Source: CAWJAP01 sp963834365 (GTDB taxonomy: Bacteria > Acidobacteriota > Vicinamibacteria > Vicinamibacterales > Vicinamibacteraceae). From it: a DNA stretch of 64,000 bases. Position numbers and translations under genes: made by a program. The notes under the pieces are model-generated. The model did not search any database. It saw only the letters and a program-made list of their open reading frames with translations, and had not been told where the DNA came from. This document shows, one piece after another, positions 10,441 through 20,151 of this stretch. The stretch lies in the NCBI GenBank assembly GCA_963834365.1, contig CAWIBS010000030.1:124001-188000 (forward strand). Direction: 5' to 3'. Position 1 is the stretch's first letter. Each line of letters begins with the position of its first letter.

Positions 10441-10546
10441 GGCGATTGAGGCTGGCTGCTATTTCCTTCTCACGCCGCCCCGGCGACGAGAAAGAGGGCC
10501 CGACCCCGATTGCGGTAGGCTTGCCCTGCGGTAGGCTTGCCCTGAG

Positions 10547-11599
10547 ATGTTCCAGCGGACAGACGATCTTCGCATCACCCAGGTCCGGCCGCTCATCCCG
10601 CCGGCGATTCTTCTCGAAGAGATCCCGATCACCGAGCGCGCGTCGAACGTCGTCGCCAACACGCGCCAGGCGATTGCCGACGTGCTCGATCGCCGCGATC
10701 CCAGGCTCGTCGTCATCGTCGGCCCCTGCTCGATTCATGACACCGATGCCGGGCTCGAGTACGCGGCAGCGCTGCAGCGCCTGGCGGCGCGCTTCGCCGA
10801 CGACCTGATCGTCCTGATGCGCACTTACTTCGAGAAGCCCCGGACCTCGGTCGGCTGGAAGGGGCTGATCAATGATCCCGATCTCGACGAGAGCTTTCAC
10901 ATCAACAAGGGCCTTCGTCTCGCCCGCCAGTTGCTGGTGGACGTCAACGACATGGGCCTGCCCACCGCGTCGGAGTTCCTGGACACGCAGATTCCCCAGC
11001 ACATCGCCGACCTGACGTCGTGGGTCGCCATCGGCGCGCGCACGACCGAGAGCCAGGTGCACCGCGAGCTCGCCTCTGGCCTGTCGATGCCGGTGGGCTT
11101 CAAGAACAGCACCGACGGCAACACGCAGACCGCCGTGGACGCGGTCCTGTCCGCGCGCTCGCCCCACCTGTTTCCGTCGGTGACCAAGCAGGGGGTCTCG
11201 GCGATCTTCCAGACGACCGGCAACGACACCTGCCACGTAATCCTGCGCGGCGGCTCGCGCACCGGCCCGAACTACGACGCCGCCGCCGTGCAGGACGTGT
11301 GCGCGCGCCTGTCGGGCAAGGGACTTCGCGACGCGGTGATGATCGACTGCTCGCATGGCAACAGCCAGAAGGACCACCAGCGGCAGGTGGACGTCGCCGT
11401 CGCCATCTGCGATCAGGTGTCTTCCGGCTCGTGGCACATCTTCGGAGCGATGCTCGAAAGCCACCTGGTCGAGGGCCGGCAGGACTACGTCCCTGGCGCG
11501 GCGAAGTACGGCCAGAGCATCACCGATGCGTGCATCTCGATCGAGCAGACCGGGCCCGTCCTCGAACGCTTCGCGCAGGCCCGGCGCGCGCGCACCTGA
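10547..11599 (+). CDS. aroG: 3-deoxy-7-phosphoheptulonate synthase, AroG type
   Basis: The 350-residue product matches the class I alpha DAHP synthases of E. coli type over its whole length. It shows DLRITQVRPLIPP, VVIVGPCSIHD, YFEKPRTSVGWKGLINDP, GARTTESQVHRELASGLSMPVGFKN, CHVILRGGSRTGPNYD, IDCSHGN and MLESHLVEG. The enzyme condenses phosphoenolpyruvate and erythrose 4-phosphate, the first step of the shikimate pathway, in the cytoplasm. The N-terminal arm used for aromatic amino acid feedback is present; which amino acid inhibits it cannot be said, so aroG is used over aroF/aroH only by similarity of length and motifs. It stands alone, between repeats and a palindromic element. Confidence 0.95.
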   Translation: MFQRTDDLRITQVRPLIPPAILLEEIPITERASNVVANTRQAIADVLDRRDPRLVVIVGPCSIHDTDAGLEYAAALQRLAARFADDLIVLMRTYFEKPRTSVGWKGLINDPDLDESFHINKGLRLARQLLVDVNDMGLPTASEFLDTQIPQHIADLTSWVAIGARTTESQVHRELASGLSMPVGFKNSTDGNTQTAVDAVLSARSPHLFPSVTKQGVSAIFQTTGNDTCHVILRGGSRTGPNYDAAAVQDVCARLSGKGLRDAVMIDCSHGNSQKDHQRQVDVAVAICDQVSSGSWHIFGAMLESHLVEGRQDYVPGAAKYGQSITDACISIEQTGPVLERFAQARRART

Positions 11600-11604
11600 G
11601 CCCG

Positions 11605-11697
11605 GAGGTCCGGCTGAAGCCGGACACTACGGGTGCCGCTACGGAAGCAGCGATAGCATCGAACGTTTAGAACGTAGTGTCCGGCTTCAGCCGGACC
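11605..11697. repeat. Palindromic pair, 'gtccggctgaagccggac' family
   Basis: Two inverted copies of a palindromic unit lie right after aroG: 'gtccggctgaagccggac' followed by 'actacg' at about 11608-11631, and its reverse complement preceded by 'cgtagt' at about 11672-11696. Each is itself a hairpin (ccggct-gaa-gccgg) and the pair can fold into a larger cruciform. The layout resembles REP/BIME elements and could end transcription. Confidence 0.8.
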
Positions 11698-11774
11698 CGC
11701 GATTTCGCTGAATGGGGACGGGAGCCTCTGCATCGCCAGGTCAGAGGTTTGCGGCCCGTACGTGTGATGGTCCC

Positions 11775-12308
11775 ATGCCGCTGCTCCTGCTCGCGATCGT
11801 CCTGCTGCTCCCGCTCGCGTTCGTCGTCCTGCTGCCGCTGTCGCTCGTGCAGCGCTATCGGGTGGGCACGTCGCGGCGGGTGGCGCGACGGTGGGTGGCG
11901 GCGCTGAATCTGGTGATGGTCGCGATCTCGATCGCGATGCTGCTGGCTGCCGCGGCGCTGATGGCCATCTGGGTCCCACGCGCCTTTGCATCCGCGATCA
12001 TGGGTCTCGGAGCCGGCGGCGCGCTGGGCATCATCGGCCTCCGGGCAACACGCTGGGAAGCGACGCCGCGCGGCCTGCACTACACGCCCAGCCGATGGTT
12101 CGTCCTGGCGATCACGCTCGTGGTCGCCGCCCGCCTGTCGGTCGGCCTGTGGCGATCCTGGCAGGCCTGGCGAGCAGGTACCGACGCCACCTCGTGGCTG
12201 GCCACCGCTGGCGTGGCCGGCTCGCTGGCCGCCGGGGCGCTGGTCCTCGGCTACTACGCGGTCTACTGGTTCGGCGTGAGAAGACGAGTGCAGCTGCAGA
12301 CGCGTTGA
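11775..12308 (+). CDS. Small integral membrane protein, unknown function
   Basis: The start at 11775 (MPLLLLAIVLLLPLAF) is chosen over the in-frame upstream extension because the extension runs into the palindromic element. The 177-residue product has about four to five hydrophobic segments: residues 2-25, 45-70, 75-92, 110-130 and 150-172. A conserved-looking loop TRWEATPRGLHYTPSRWFVL lies between them. It may belong to the CcdC/DUF1453-like group of membrane proteins, but this is a weak resemblance. No partner gene is evident. Confidence 0.65.
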   Translation: MPLLLLAIVLLLPLAFVVLLPLSLVQRYRVGTSRRVARRWVAALNLVMVAISIAMLLAAAALMAIWVPRAFASAIMGLGAGGALGIIGLRATRWEATPRGLHYTPSRWFVLAITLVVAARLSVGLWRSWQAWRAGTDATSWLATAGVAGSLAAGALVLGYYAVYWFGVRRRVQLQTR

Positions 12309-12333
12309 GCGACGGTGAGGTAACGGAGGAGAG

Positions 12334-12485
12334 GGAGGAAACGGTTTTAACACAGAGCAACGAAGTAACGGAGACGAACAGAGAAGAGCCTATTTTTCAA
12401 GAACTTCTTCTTCAAGAATTTCCTGTTCAGGAATTCTCCGTTCGCCTCCGTTACTTCGTTACTCTGTGTTAAAACCGTTTCCTCC
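12334..12485. repeat. Long inverted repeat, 39-bp arms
   Basis: The left arm (12334-12372) and right arm (12447-12485) are reverse complements over 39 bases with one mismatch; each contains 'cggttttaacacagag'. The 74-base spacer is AT-richer than the surroundings and holds smaller 'aagaattt' and 'caggaattc' repeats. It lies between the membrane-protein gene and the PIG-L gene. It could act as a strong hairpin in RNA or be a remnant of a mobile repeat. Confidence 0.85.
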
Positions 12486-12534
12486 GTCCCCTCCGCTGCC
12501 TCCAGGCAACGAAGCGCATGCGAGAATACGCCGC

Positions 12535-15208
12535 ATGACGACGCCCGGAATGCGCCGCGTTGTGGCGTCCGCGTTCATCGGCCTGATCTGGATCGCACCA
12601 GCTTCCACCCAGAACTTCCTCCTCGATCGCGGAGTCACCGGTGTCGCCCTGGCGCTGCGCAAGCTGTCCACGACCGCCAGCCTGATGCACACGACCGCGC
12701 ATCCGGACGACGAGCAGGGTGGCATGCTCGCCATGGTGAGTCATGGAGCCGGTGCGCGAACGACTCTGCTGACACTCAACCGCGGCGAATCCGGGGACAA
12801 CGCGCTCGGTCCCGAGTTGTTCGACGCCCTGGGGCTCATTCGAACCGAGGAGCTCCGGCTGGCGAATCGCTACTACGGCGTGGACGAGCAGTACTTCACG
12901 ACCGTCGTCGACTATGGCTTCTCGAAGCGTCTGGAGGAGGCGATCGAGAAGTGGGGACGCGAGGACGTGATCCGTGACATGGTGCGCGTCATCCGGCGCG
13001 AGCGGCCGCTGGTCATCGTGTCGCGCTGGCAGGGCAATGTCCGCGATGGTCACGGGCAGCATCAGGCTGCCGGTCTGCTGTCGCAGGAGGCATTCCAGGC
13101 TGCCGGCGACGCATCGCGGTTTCCCGAGCTCGCTTCTGACGGCATACACCCGTGGCAGCCTCTGAAGCTGTACATGGGAGGCGCGCGCGAGAACGAGCTG
13201 TGGCACGTGAAGATCGACGCCGGCGCCTACGACCCCGTCATCGGCGATTCGTACGCGAACCTGGCGCGTTTCGGGTTGAGCTTCCAGCGGTCGCAGAACG
13301 CCGGACGGTTCTCGCAGACCCTCGGCCCCGCGCCGGCGTACTTCGTGCGGCTGTTTCCGAAGCCGGCGGCCGACGGTTCGGGGAAGGAGACCGGGTTCTT
13401 CGACGGCATCGACACGACGTGGGGCGGTCTGGCGCGTACGCTGCGCGTGCCGAATCCCGATTCGTACGCGCCGCGTCTCGACGCGATCGCGATGCAGGTT
13501 CGGGCGGCGCAGACGTCCTTCTCGATCGCCGACCCTTCAACGATCGTCCCGGCGCTCGCGCAAGGATTGTCAGAGGCGCGTGACGCGCTGCGAACGCTCG
13601 ACGACCGTTCCGCACTGGCAGCGGTGCTGGCGCGCAAGGCGCGGCAGTTCGAGGACGCGATCCTCGCCGCGCTCGGCGTGGAGATGACGGCCATCGCTGT
13701 CCCGCGCGGAACGCCGGAACCGTCCGGCCCCTTTGCGATGTTCGCGCCGGCGCCGACGATGCCGCCCGTCGTCCCCGGGCAGGCGTTCGACGTGCGCGTC
13801 GCGCTCGCGGTTCGACAAGCGGGAACGGTGCCGGTCTCGATCAAAGGACTCTCGGTCGTCACCGCCGGCACCGGCGACGGCGATCTGGGATCCCGGTCGC
13901 AGCTGCTCGCACCCGAGCGGCCGTTCGTCGAGACGCTCGAGCTGACCTTGCCGCCGGACACCGCGCCCAGCCGGCCGCATGTGTCCCGTTCGTCGATCAA
14001 CGAGTCGCGGTATTCGGTGAGCGCGGGCATCGAGTCGTCGCGTCCGGCGCCGCCGCCGTTGCTCATCGTCCGGGCGCGGCTCGACGTGTCCGGCACGCCC
14101 GTGGGCGTCGAGCGTGTCGTCCAGAGGCGCGAGAGCCTCGCGCCGTACGGCTATGCGCTCCGGGAGCTGGGCGCCGTGCCGTCGCTGTCGGTGGCGGTCG
14201 CACCCCGGCAGGCGCTGATCCCGATTGGTGCCACGCCACGCCGCATGCCGGTGACGGTCCGGGTGACGAACAACGAGACCACCCCGGCAGCGGCCAGCGT
14301 CGGCCTCGCACTGCCTCCGGGCTGGCGCGCGGACCCGGCGACCGTGTCGCTCGAGATCCCGCCCGGCGGTCAGGCGGAGGCCGCGATGACGGTGACCGCC
14401 ACGGTCGCAGCCCAGGCGCAGCCACACGATTGCGGCCTCGGTCACCGCGCGTGGGCGCACCTACGAGGAAGGCTACGAGGCGGTCGCGTATCGCGACCTC
14501 GAGACGCGCTACCTGTATCGGCCCTCGACCGTGCGCGTGGCCGCGGTGGACGTGGCCATCGCTCCGAACCTGCGCGTCGGCTACGTGATGGGCGTCGGCG
14601 ACGAGGTCCCGGCTGCGATCGCGCAACTGGGGGCGGCGGTGGAGCTGCTCGACGCCACCGCGCTGGAGTCGGCGCCGCTGGCGCGATTCGACACCATCGT
14701 GACCGGTACGCGCGCCTATGCCGTCCGGCCTGATCTGCGCGCGCACAACGCGCGCCTGCTCGACTACGCCCGCAACGGCGGCAACCTGATCGTCCTCTAC
14801 AACACGCCGGAGCTCGATCCGGCGGTGCAGGCACCGTTTCCGGCGAAGCTGCCAGGCAATGCCGAAGAAGTGTCGGAGGAAGACGCGACGGTCACCATCC
14901 TCGCGCCCGCGCACCGGGTGTTTGCGTGGCCCAACCGGATCACTGCACGCGATTTCGACGGATGGGTCGAACAGCGGGGCTCGAAGTTCTGGTCGGAATG
15001 GGACGCGGCGTACACGCCCCTCGTCGAATCACACGATCGCGGCCAGGCGCCACAGCGCGGAGGATGGCTCCACGCGCGCGTCGGCAAGGGTCATTATTCC
15101 TACGTCGCGTACGCCTTCCATCGCCAGCTGCCCTATGGCGTGCCCGGTGCCTATCGATTGATGGCGAATCTCCTCTCGCTGTCAAAGTCGGGGGAGCGGG
15201 AACGGTGA
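12535..15208 (+). CDS. Secreted PIG-L family deacetylase (one frameshift)
   Basis: The gene has about 891 codons with a one-base shift near 14426. It starts at ATG 12535 with a signal peptide (about residues 7-25). The PIG-L/LmbE zinc site is complete: AHPDDE at residues 55-60 and DGHGQHQ with His173 and His176. Family members remove N-acetyl groups from sugar conjugates. After the catalytic domain (to about residue 330) comes a long beta-rich region, then in the second frame a ThuA/GATase-like C-terminal part (RVGYVMGVGDEVPAAI ... GGNLIVLYNTPELDP ... GKGHYSYVAYAFHRQLP). The whole is predicted to be periplasmic or surface-located. Sequence on both sides of the shift is conserved, so an error is more likely than decay. 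Confidence 0.88.
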
Positions 15209-15289
15209 GTGGACGCGGGGGCTACGGGCTGCAGGTGGCGGCGGAGCTGAAGCTCCGCCCTACCGTTCAACCGTTCGGGGAATTCCCGG

Positions 15290-15414
15290 TCCCGGTGCCT
15301 GGTCCCTGGTCTCTGGTCTTTAGTCTCTGGTCCTTGGTCCTTGGTCCCTGGTCTCTGGTCCCTGATCCCTGGTCTCTGGTCCCTGGTCCCTGGTCCCTGG
15401 TGCCTGGTGCCTGA
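15290..15414. repeat. Tandem repeats of ccctggt/ctctggt type
   Basis: A run of about 16 imperfect 7- to 8-base units (variants of 'ccctggt', 'ctctggt', 'ccttggt') fills the space between the PIG-L gene and the convergent secreted-protein gene, stopping at the latter's stop codon. The same unit type is seen again near 20270-20310 and 37545-37570. Confidence 0.8.
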
Positions 15415-15885
15415 TCAGTCCAACCGGCCGTTGAGTGTGATCCGGACGTCGGCAATCAACGGGACGACGTACTCGAGGATCGGGTGGTCGAGGTTGGTGA
15501 TCTTCGTTTCCTCTTCGTAGCCCTCCCGCTTCGTTGCCCTGTCGATTGGCTTGCCGTTCCGGTCGAGGAACTCCACCGTGTAGGCGATCACCCAATCCTC
15601 GCCTGGGTTGTTGACGTCGAAGGCCAGGCGCAGCGTCGTCGACAGTTCCGAGGCCTGGGGCTTGAGGCCGATGCTTCCGCGACCGTAGCCGCGGCCCAGA
15701 TTCGTGATCTTGACCGTGCTGAATCGCACGGGCCCCACCTTGGCGTCGAGATTGAGCGATTGGTCGAGCTTGAACGGCACCTTGGTCTCGAACCGGTCTC
15801 CCTGCGCCACCACATTCCCGACGGCGAGCGAGACGATGGTGCCCAATGCGCAAAACATCCGCGGAAAAATGCCGGTTCTCGTCAT
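15415..15885 (-). CDS. Exported hypothetical protein
   Basis: A 156-residue protein with a likely signal peptide (about residues 8-28, ending NVVAQG). The rest is beta-rich with no cysteines: KVPFKLDQSLNLDAKVG, VKITNLGRG, LRLAFDVNNPGEDWVIAYTVEFLDRNG, and a C-terminal VPLIADVRITL. It looks like a small secreted immunoglobulin-like or lipocalin-like domain, but I recognise no family with confidence. It is transcribed divergently from the large wHTH-ATPase regulator starting at 15982, with a 96-base gap. Confidence 0.75.
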   Translation of the reverse strand: MTRTGIFPRMFCALGTIVSLAVGNVVAQGDRFETKVPFKLDQSLNLDAKVGPVRFSTVKITNLGRGYGRGSIGLKPQASELSTTLRLAFDVNNPGEDWVIAYTVEFLDRNGKPIDRATKREGYEEETKITNLDHPILEYVVPLIADVRITLNGRLD

Positions 15886-15981
15886 GAACGCATCCTTTTT
15901 CAGCGAACTCTCATCACAGTTTCAGGTTTCTCTGAGGACTCCGCACGGCAGGCCCTCTAGCATCTTCGTGGGAAGGTTTGC

Positions 15982-18900
15982 ATGTCCAGCACGACAGCCT
16001 TGATTCTCCGGCCGAACTGGCCGGTTCACACGACACCCGAGTTCCGCGGCCTGCCAGGTCTCCAGTCGTTCGCGGCCGTCACTCGCGTCGCGCCCCTGGC
16101 CGCTGGAGAGCGCGAGGCGGGGATCGAGGACGCACGGTCCGCCCCCCGGCTCGTGCTCGATCGCGCCGATGAGTGCGTCTGGTACGGCGCCCGCAAGATC
16201 ACCCTGGCGCCAAAAGCCTTCTCGCTGCTGCGGTACCTGGCCGAGCGTCGAGGCCGGCTGGTCACCAAGGATGAGCTCCTGGACGCCGTCTGGCCGGGCG
16301 TCTTCGTGGGCGACGCGGTGCTCAAGGTCGCGGTCCGTGAAATCCGGCAGGCGCTGAACGACGATGCGCGGGAGCCGCTGTTCATCCAGACGGCGCACCG
16401 GCGCGGCTACCGCTTCATCGGCGAGCTGGACATCGTCGACGGCGTGGCGCCCGCAGGCCGGCCGCTGAAGCTCGTTGGCGCGGCCGGGACGCCGGCTGGC
16501 CTGGCGCGACCCGTGTCACCCGAGCTCGTGGGCCGCGGCGCCGCCCTGTCTGTGCTCGAAGAGAAGCTGGCGCTCGCCGGCGCCGGCGCCCGGCAGGTGG
16601 TCTTCGTCACCGGCGAGCCTGGCATCGGCAAGACGGCGCTGGTCGATGCGTGGGTGGAGTCGCTGCCGCCCGAGGTCACGGTCGCGCGGGGACAGTGCCT
16701 CGAGCTCGCGGGACCGTCGGAAGCCTACCTGCCGTTTCTCGACGCGTTCGTGCGGCTGCTGCGTCAGCCCGAGCACCATCCGCTGGTGGCGCGGGTGCGC
16801 CGCTACGCGCCGACGTGGCTGCTCCAGATGCCGGCGCTCGTCGATCCGGTCGATCGGCCGGCGCTCGAAGCCGAAGTCCGCGGGGCGACGCGCGAGCGGC
16901 TCCTGCGGGAGATGGCCGAAGCCATCGAGGCGATGGCCGCCGATCGGCCGCTCCTCCTGGTGCTCGAGGATCTGCAGTGGAGCGACCCGTCCACCGTCGA
17001 TCTCCTGGCGGCGCTGGGGCGGCGGCGCGGGCCGGCGCGGGTCATGGTCGTCGGCACCTACCGGCCGGCGGACCTCGTCCTCGATCGTCATCCACTGCGG
17101 GCGGCGAGGCAGGATCTGTGCGCGAGCCGGTTCGCGACCGAGCTGCCGCTCGAGTTCCTCGGAGCCGGCGATGTGTCGGCGCTGATCGACGCGCGCTTCC
17201 GCCCGCACGGACTCTCCGACGCGTTCGCCCGGCTGCTGCATGAGCGCACCGACGGCAACCCGCTGTTCGTGGCCAGCGTCCTCGACTATCTGGTCGATCG
17301 CCGACACCTGCGGCAGAACAGCCAGGGCGCGTGGGGGCTCGACGCGCCCGTCGACGAGATGGCGACAGTCGTGCCCGACACGCTGCGCCTGATGGTCGAG
17401 AAGCAGATCGACCGGCTCGACGCGGACGATCATGCACTGCTCGAGGCGGCGAGCGTGGCCGGCCTCGAGTTCCCGGCGACGGCGGTCGCCGCGGCGCTGG
17501 GCGCCGACGAGGAGACGGTCGAGGTGCGGTGTCAGGCGTTGGCGCGAGGCGGCCACTTCCTCGTGTCGCGCGGACCGGGCTCGCTGGCGGATCGCCTCGT
17601 CGGGCGCTTCGCCTTCACGCACTCGATACACCAGCAGGTCTTCTACCAGCGCATCACGTCGGCACGGCGCCGGCGGCTGCACCTCGCCGTCGGCGAGCGC
17701 GGCGAGGCGGCATACGGGGCGCGCGTGAGCGAGATTGCCGGCGAGCTGGCCGTGCACTTCGAGCAGGCGCGCGACCTGCCGCGAGCGATTGCGTACCTGC
17801 GCCTCGCGGCCGGCAATGCGACGCGCCGCTCGGCGAACGAGGAAGCGATCGCCTGCCTGACGCGAGCGCTGGCGCTGGCCGATCTCGCGGACGAGCAGGG
17901 CGGCCCGGAGGTGCGCATCGGCCTCTACGAGCAACTCGGGCTGGTGCTGCGATCGAGGGGCGACGTGGCGGTCGCCGCCGAACAGTTCGTCGAGATGGCG
18001 CGCCTGGCCGGCGAAGCGGGGCGCCCGGAGGACGAGGCGCGGGCGTGGCTCTACGCGGCGAGCGTCCTGTCCTGGTTCAATCGCGATCGCTGCCTGCGCG
18101 CCGCGGAGCGGGCCGAGCGGCTGACGATTATCGATCCGGTGCTGCGGGCCCATGTGCGCGGCTATGCCGCCTATGCGCGCCTCATCTTCCAGGGCTGGCG
18201 CGCCGAGGACGCCGATGCCTGCGCCGAGGCGGCGCGCGTGACGCTGTGCGCGGGAGAGAAGCGGCTGTTCGGGTTCCATCTGGGACGGCTGGTGCACGTC
18301 CATGCGATGCGCAGCGACTACGTCGCGTCCATCGACGCCGCGGCCGACGGCCTCGCCCATGCGGGCGGCGCCACGGATCCGTACGACTACCTGATGTGCC
18401 AGTTCTGGCGCGCCTGCTCGAGCCTCCACGCCGGCCGGTGGGGCGAGATGCAGGAGGTCCTCAACAGCGCCGGTCAGATCACCGAGCGCAACGGGCATCG
18501 CCGCCTGGCGATTCTCTTCACGCTGGTCCGCGGCTGGCTCCATGAGCAGGCCGGCGACTACGCGCGGGCCCGGACGCTGTGCGATGCGGCGCTCACCGAG
18601 GCGACGGAGTCGGCGTATCCCTTCGGGCAGCTGATTGGCCACGTGCTCCTCGGCTTCGCGGAGCTGGGCCTGGGCGCCTACGATCGCGCGCGCGCGAACT
18701 TCGAGGAGATTGCGGCGCGGCTCGATCGCGAACGGCTGCTGATGGACTGGATCTGGCGCATGCCGCTCGCGTGGGGCTTCGTCGGCCTCGAGCTGGCCGA
18801 GGGGCGCGACGAGGTGGCGGCCGCGCACGCACACCGGCTGCTGCAGCTCGCGCAGGCCTCCGGCGAGCGGACCTGGCTGGCGCTCGGCCACGCCGCGCTC

Positions 18901-19206
18901 GCCCGCGTCGCGATTCGGCAACAGCGCTGGAAGGCGGCGGAACAGCAGCTCTCACGGGCCAGCGACATCGTCGCGGCCGGCGATCTGCCGCTGGCGGCCT
19001 GGCGGGTCCACGCCCTGGCCGCGGATCTCTACGCGCGCCGCCGCCGGGACCACGCCGCGCAGACATCGACGCTGGCGAGCAACGCCGTGCTCGACGCCCT
19101 TGCCGCGACGCTCGACGCCGGCGATCCGCTGCGAACGACGATCGCAACACTGGCACAGCCGACGCCGGAGCTGCCCCTGCGCCGTTCATCACGAGCCGTG
19201 CGGTAA
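15982..19206 (+). CDS. wHTH-AAA ATPase-TPR transcriptional regulator
   Basis: This is a 1074-residue cytoplasmic regulator. Residues about 55-150 form an OmpR/PhoB-type winged helix (LAPKAFSLLRYLAERRGRLV, DAVWPGVFVGDAVLKVAVRE, ending HRRGYRFIGEL). A STAND/AAA ATPase domain follows from about residue 185: Walker A GEPGIGKT near 210-218 and Walker B LLLVLEDLQWSDPS near 330. The C-terminal half (from about 600) is alpha-helical repeat of TPR type. Such proteins resemble CadC/MalT-style one-component regulators where nucleotide and ligand binding to the repeats control DNA binding. A GGAAGG-like site precedes the ATG. The target genes are unknown; the divergent secreted gene is one candidate. Confidence 0.9.
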   Translation: MSSTTALILRPNWPVHTTPEFRGLPGLQSFAAVTRVAPLAAGEREAGIEDARSAPRLVLDRADECVWYGARKITLAPKAFSLLRYLAERRGRLVTKDELLDAVWPGVFVGDAVLKVAVREIRQALNDDAREPLFIQTAHRRGYRFIGELDIVDGVAPAGRPLKLVGAAGTPAGLARPVSPELVGRGAALSVLEEKLALAGAGARQVVFVTGEPGIGKTALVDAWVESLPPEVTVARGQCLELAGPSEAYLPFLDAFVRLLRQPEHHPLVARVRRYAPTWLLQMPALVDPVDRPALEAEVRGATRERLLREMAEAIEAMAADRPLLLVLEDLQWSDPSTVDLLAALGRRRGPARVMVVGTYRPADLVLDRHPLRAARQDLCASRFATELPLEFLGAGDVSALIDARFRPHGLSDAFARLLHERTDGNPLFVASVLDYLVDRRHLRQNSQGAWGLDAPVDEMATVVPDTLRLMVEKQIDRLDADDHALLEAASVAGLEFPATAVAAALGADEETVEVRCQALARGGHFLVSRGPGSLADRLVGRFAFTHSIHQQVFYQRITSARRRRLHLAVGERGEAAYGARVSEIAGELAVHFEQARDLPRAIAYLRLAAGNATRRSANEEAIACLTRALALADLADEQGGPEVRIGLYEQLGLVLRSRGDVAVAAEQFVEMARLAGEAGRPEDEARAWLYAASVLSWFNRDRCLRAAERAERLTIIDPVLRAHVRGYAAYARLIFQGWRAEDADACAEAARVTLCAGEKRLFGFHLGRLVHVHAMRSDYVASIDAAADGLAHAGGATDPYDYLMCQFWRACSSLHAGRWGEMQEVLNSAGQITERNGHRRLAILFTLVRGWLHEQAGDYARARTLCDAALTEATESAYPFGQLIGHVLLGFAELGLGAYDRARANFEEIAARLDRERLLMDWIWRMPLAWGFVGLELAEGRDEVAAAHAHRLLQLAQASGERTWLALGHAALARVAIRQQRWKAAEQQLSRASDIVAAGDLPLAAWRVHALAADLYARRRRDHAAQTSTLASNAVLDALAATLDAGDPLRTTIATLAQPTPELPLRRSSRAVR

Positions 19207-19209
19207 CTC

Positions 19210-19535
19210 ATGTGCACCCCCCCTTCGCATGAAGCATGGACCCTCGTCGTCTGGCGTGTCGTCCGCGGACAGGAACGCGCCTTCGTCGACGCCTGGCACA
19301 CGCTGCGCGACATCGTCACGAGCCTCGAGCGGCCGCCGCTGTGGTGCCTGCTCGTGCAGAACCAGTTCGAGTCCGGCACGTTCTATTCGTTCGGGCCGTG
19401 GGACGGCTTCGAAGCCGTCGAGTCGATGCGGCGGGACGTCAAGGTCCAGGAAGCGTTCCAGAGGCTCGTGGACTGCTGCCACGAAGCGACCTCGGACACG
19501 TGCCAGGCCGTGACGAGCGCGATCCCTGATCGAGC
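19210..19535 (+). CDS. Antibiotic-biosynthesis-monooxygenase-like small protein, stop lost
   Basis: Starting three bases after the regulator, this frame has the look of a dimeric alpha/beta-barrel (ABM-type) protein: WTLVVWRVVRGQERAFVDAWHTL, FESGTFYSFGPWDGFEAVESM, VQEAFQRLVDCC. Natural homologues would end around residue 105-110. Here there is no in-frame stop before 20266-20268, because the palindromic element at 19533 begins where the stop should be and the frame then runs antisense through the next gene. The end given is the limit of the credible protein. Function may be a stress or quinone-related monooxygenase or a simple binding protein. Confidence 0.6.
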
Positions 19536-19638
19536 CCAGAGCTCACGCGTGTTGACAACGGCCCGCCAGGCTGGCGCCGGGCCCGGCAGGCCTGAAGGCC
19601 TGCGCCACTATGTCGACCCAAGTGAGTTGCAGGTCTTA
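19533..19638. repeat. Palindromic element, 'gcccagagttcac' family
   Basis: A roughly 106-base copy of the element defined at 41647-41776. It begins 'gcccagagctcacgcgtgttg', has the two inner hairpins (ggcgccgggc and caggcctgaaggcctg) and ends 'caagtgagttgcaggtctta'. Its right end supplies the TAA stop (minus strand, 19636-19638) of the membrane-protein gene, and its left end sits where the preceding gene lost its stop. The left arm and right arm have diverged more than in the 41647 copy. Confidence 0.75.
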
Positions 19639-20151
19639 GCGCCCGCCAACGCGCAGCGAGAGGAAGCCCGGCAGGAACGCGACCGCCCACCGCCAGTAGT
19701 GATCCGCGTAGTTGATGGTCGAGGGGCTCCAGCGCGTCCACATCCCCGAGACTGCGTAGAAGGCGGCGCCGGACAACAGCGCCGCGGCCACGCCGCGCGC
19801 GAGGGCTTCGGGGATGCGGCGATTTCTCGAGACGACGCCATCGAGATAGCCGAACAGGATCCAGAGCAGGCACCACGCCGCGAACATCGCCGAGTAGCGG
19901 AGCATCGGCGCGAGCAGGTAGAAGGACGCCGCGGCGATCAGCCCGGCGATCAGCCCACCGGCGAGCCCGGTCAGCGGCTTCCGGACGGGCACACCGATCG
20001 CCAGTCCCATCGCGCCGCAGAGGCCGGCCCCGTGAACGAGGCCGTACCACGTCCGGTGTGGCAACAGCTGCGACGCCCACACCCAGTCCGCGGCCGTGGC
20101 AACCGCGGCAACGAAGAGCGTAGAAACAACGGCGAGTTGGATGGGGGCCAT
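19636..20151 (-). CDS. Integral membrane protein, unknown function
   Basis: The 171-residue product is almost wholly hydrophobic with about five or six membrane segments: residues 4-22, 33-55, 60-80, 86-100, 115-133 and 150-166. It has GLIAGLIAAASFYLLAPM and a W-rich C-terminal half (GMWTRWSPSTINYADHYWRWAV). No enzymatic motif is visible. The TAA stop lies in the end of a palindromic element. It runs on the same strand as the MFS gene upstream (20324-21799), separated by 170 bases of tandem repeats, so co-transcription is possible but uncertain. Confidence 0.75.
   Translation of the reverse strand: MAPIQLAVVSTLFVAAVATAADWVWASQLLPHRTWYGLVHGAGLCGAMGLAIGVPVRKPLTGLAGGLIAGLIAAASFYLLAPMLRYSAMFAAWCLLWILFGYLDGVVSRNRRIPEALARGVAAALLSGAAFYAVSGMWTRWSPSTINYADHYWRWAVAFLPGFLSLRVGGR

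Noticed and set aside
15290..15414. Possible CRISPR array
   Set aside because: The units are 7-8 bases, degenerate and without spacers; no cas gene is nearby. The same holds for the other micro-repeat tracts.
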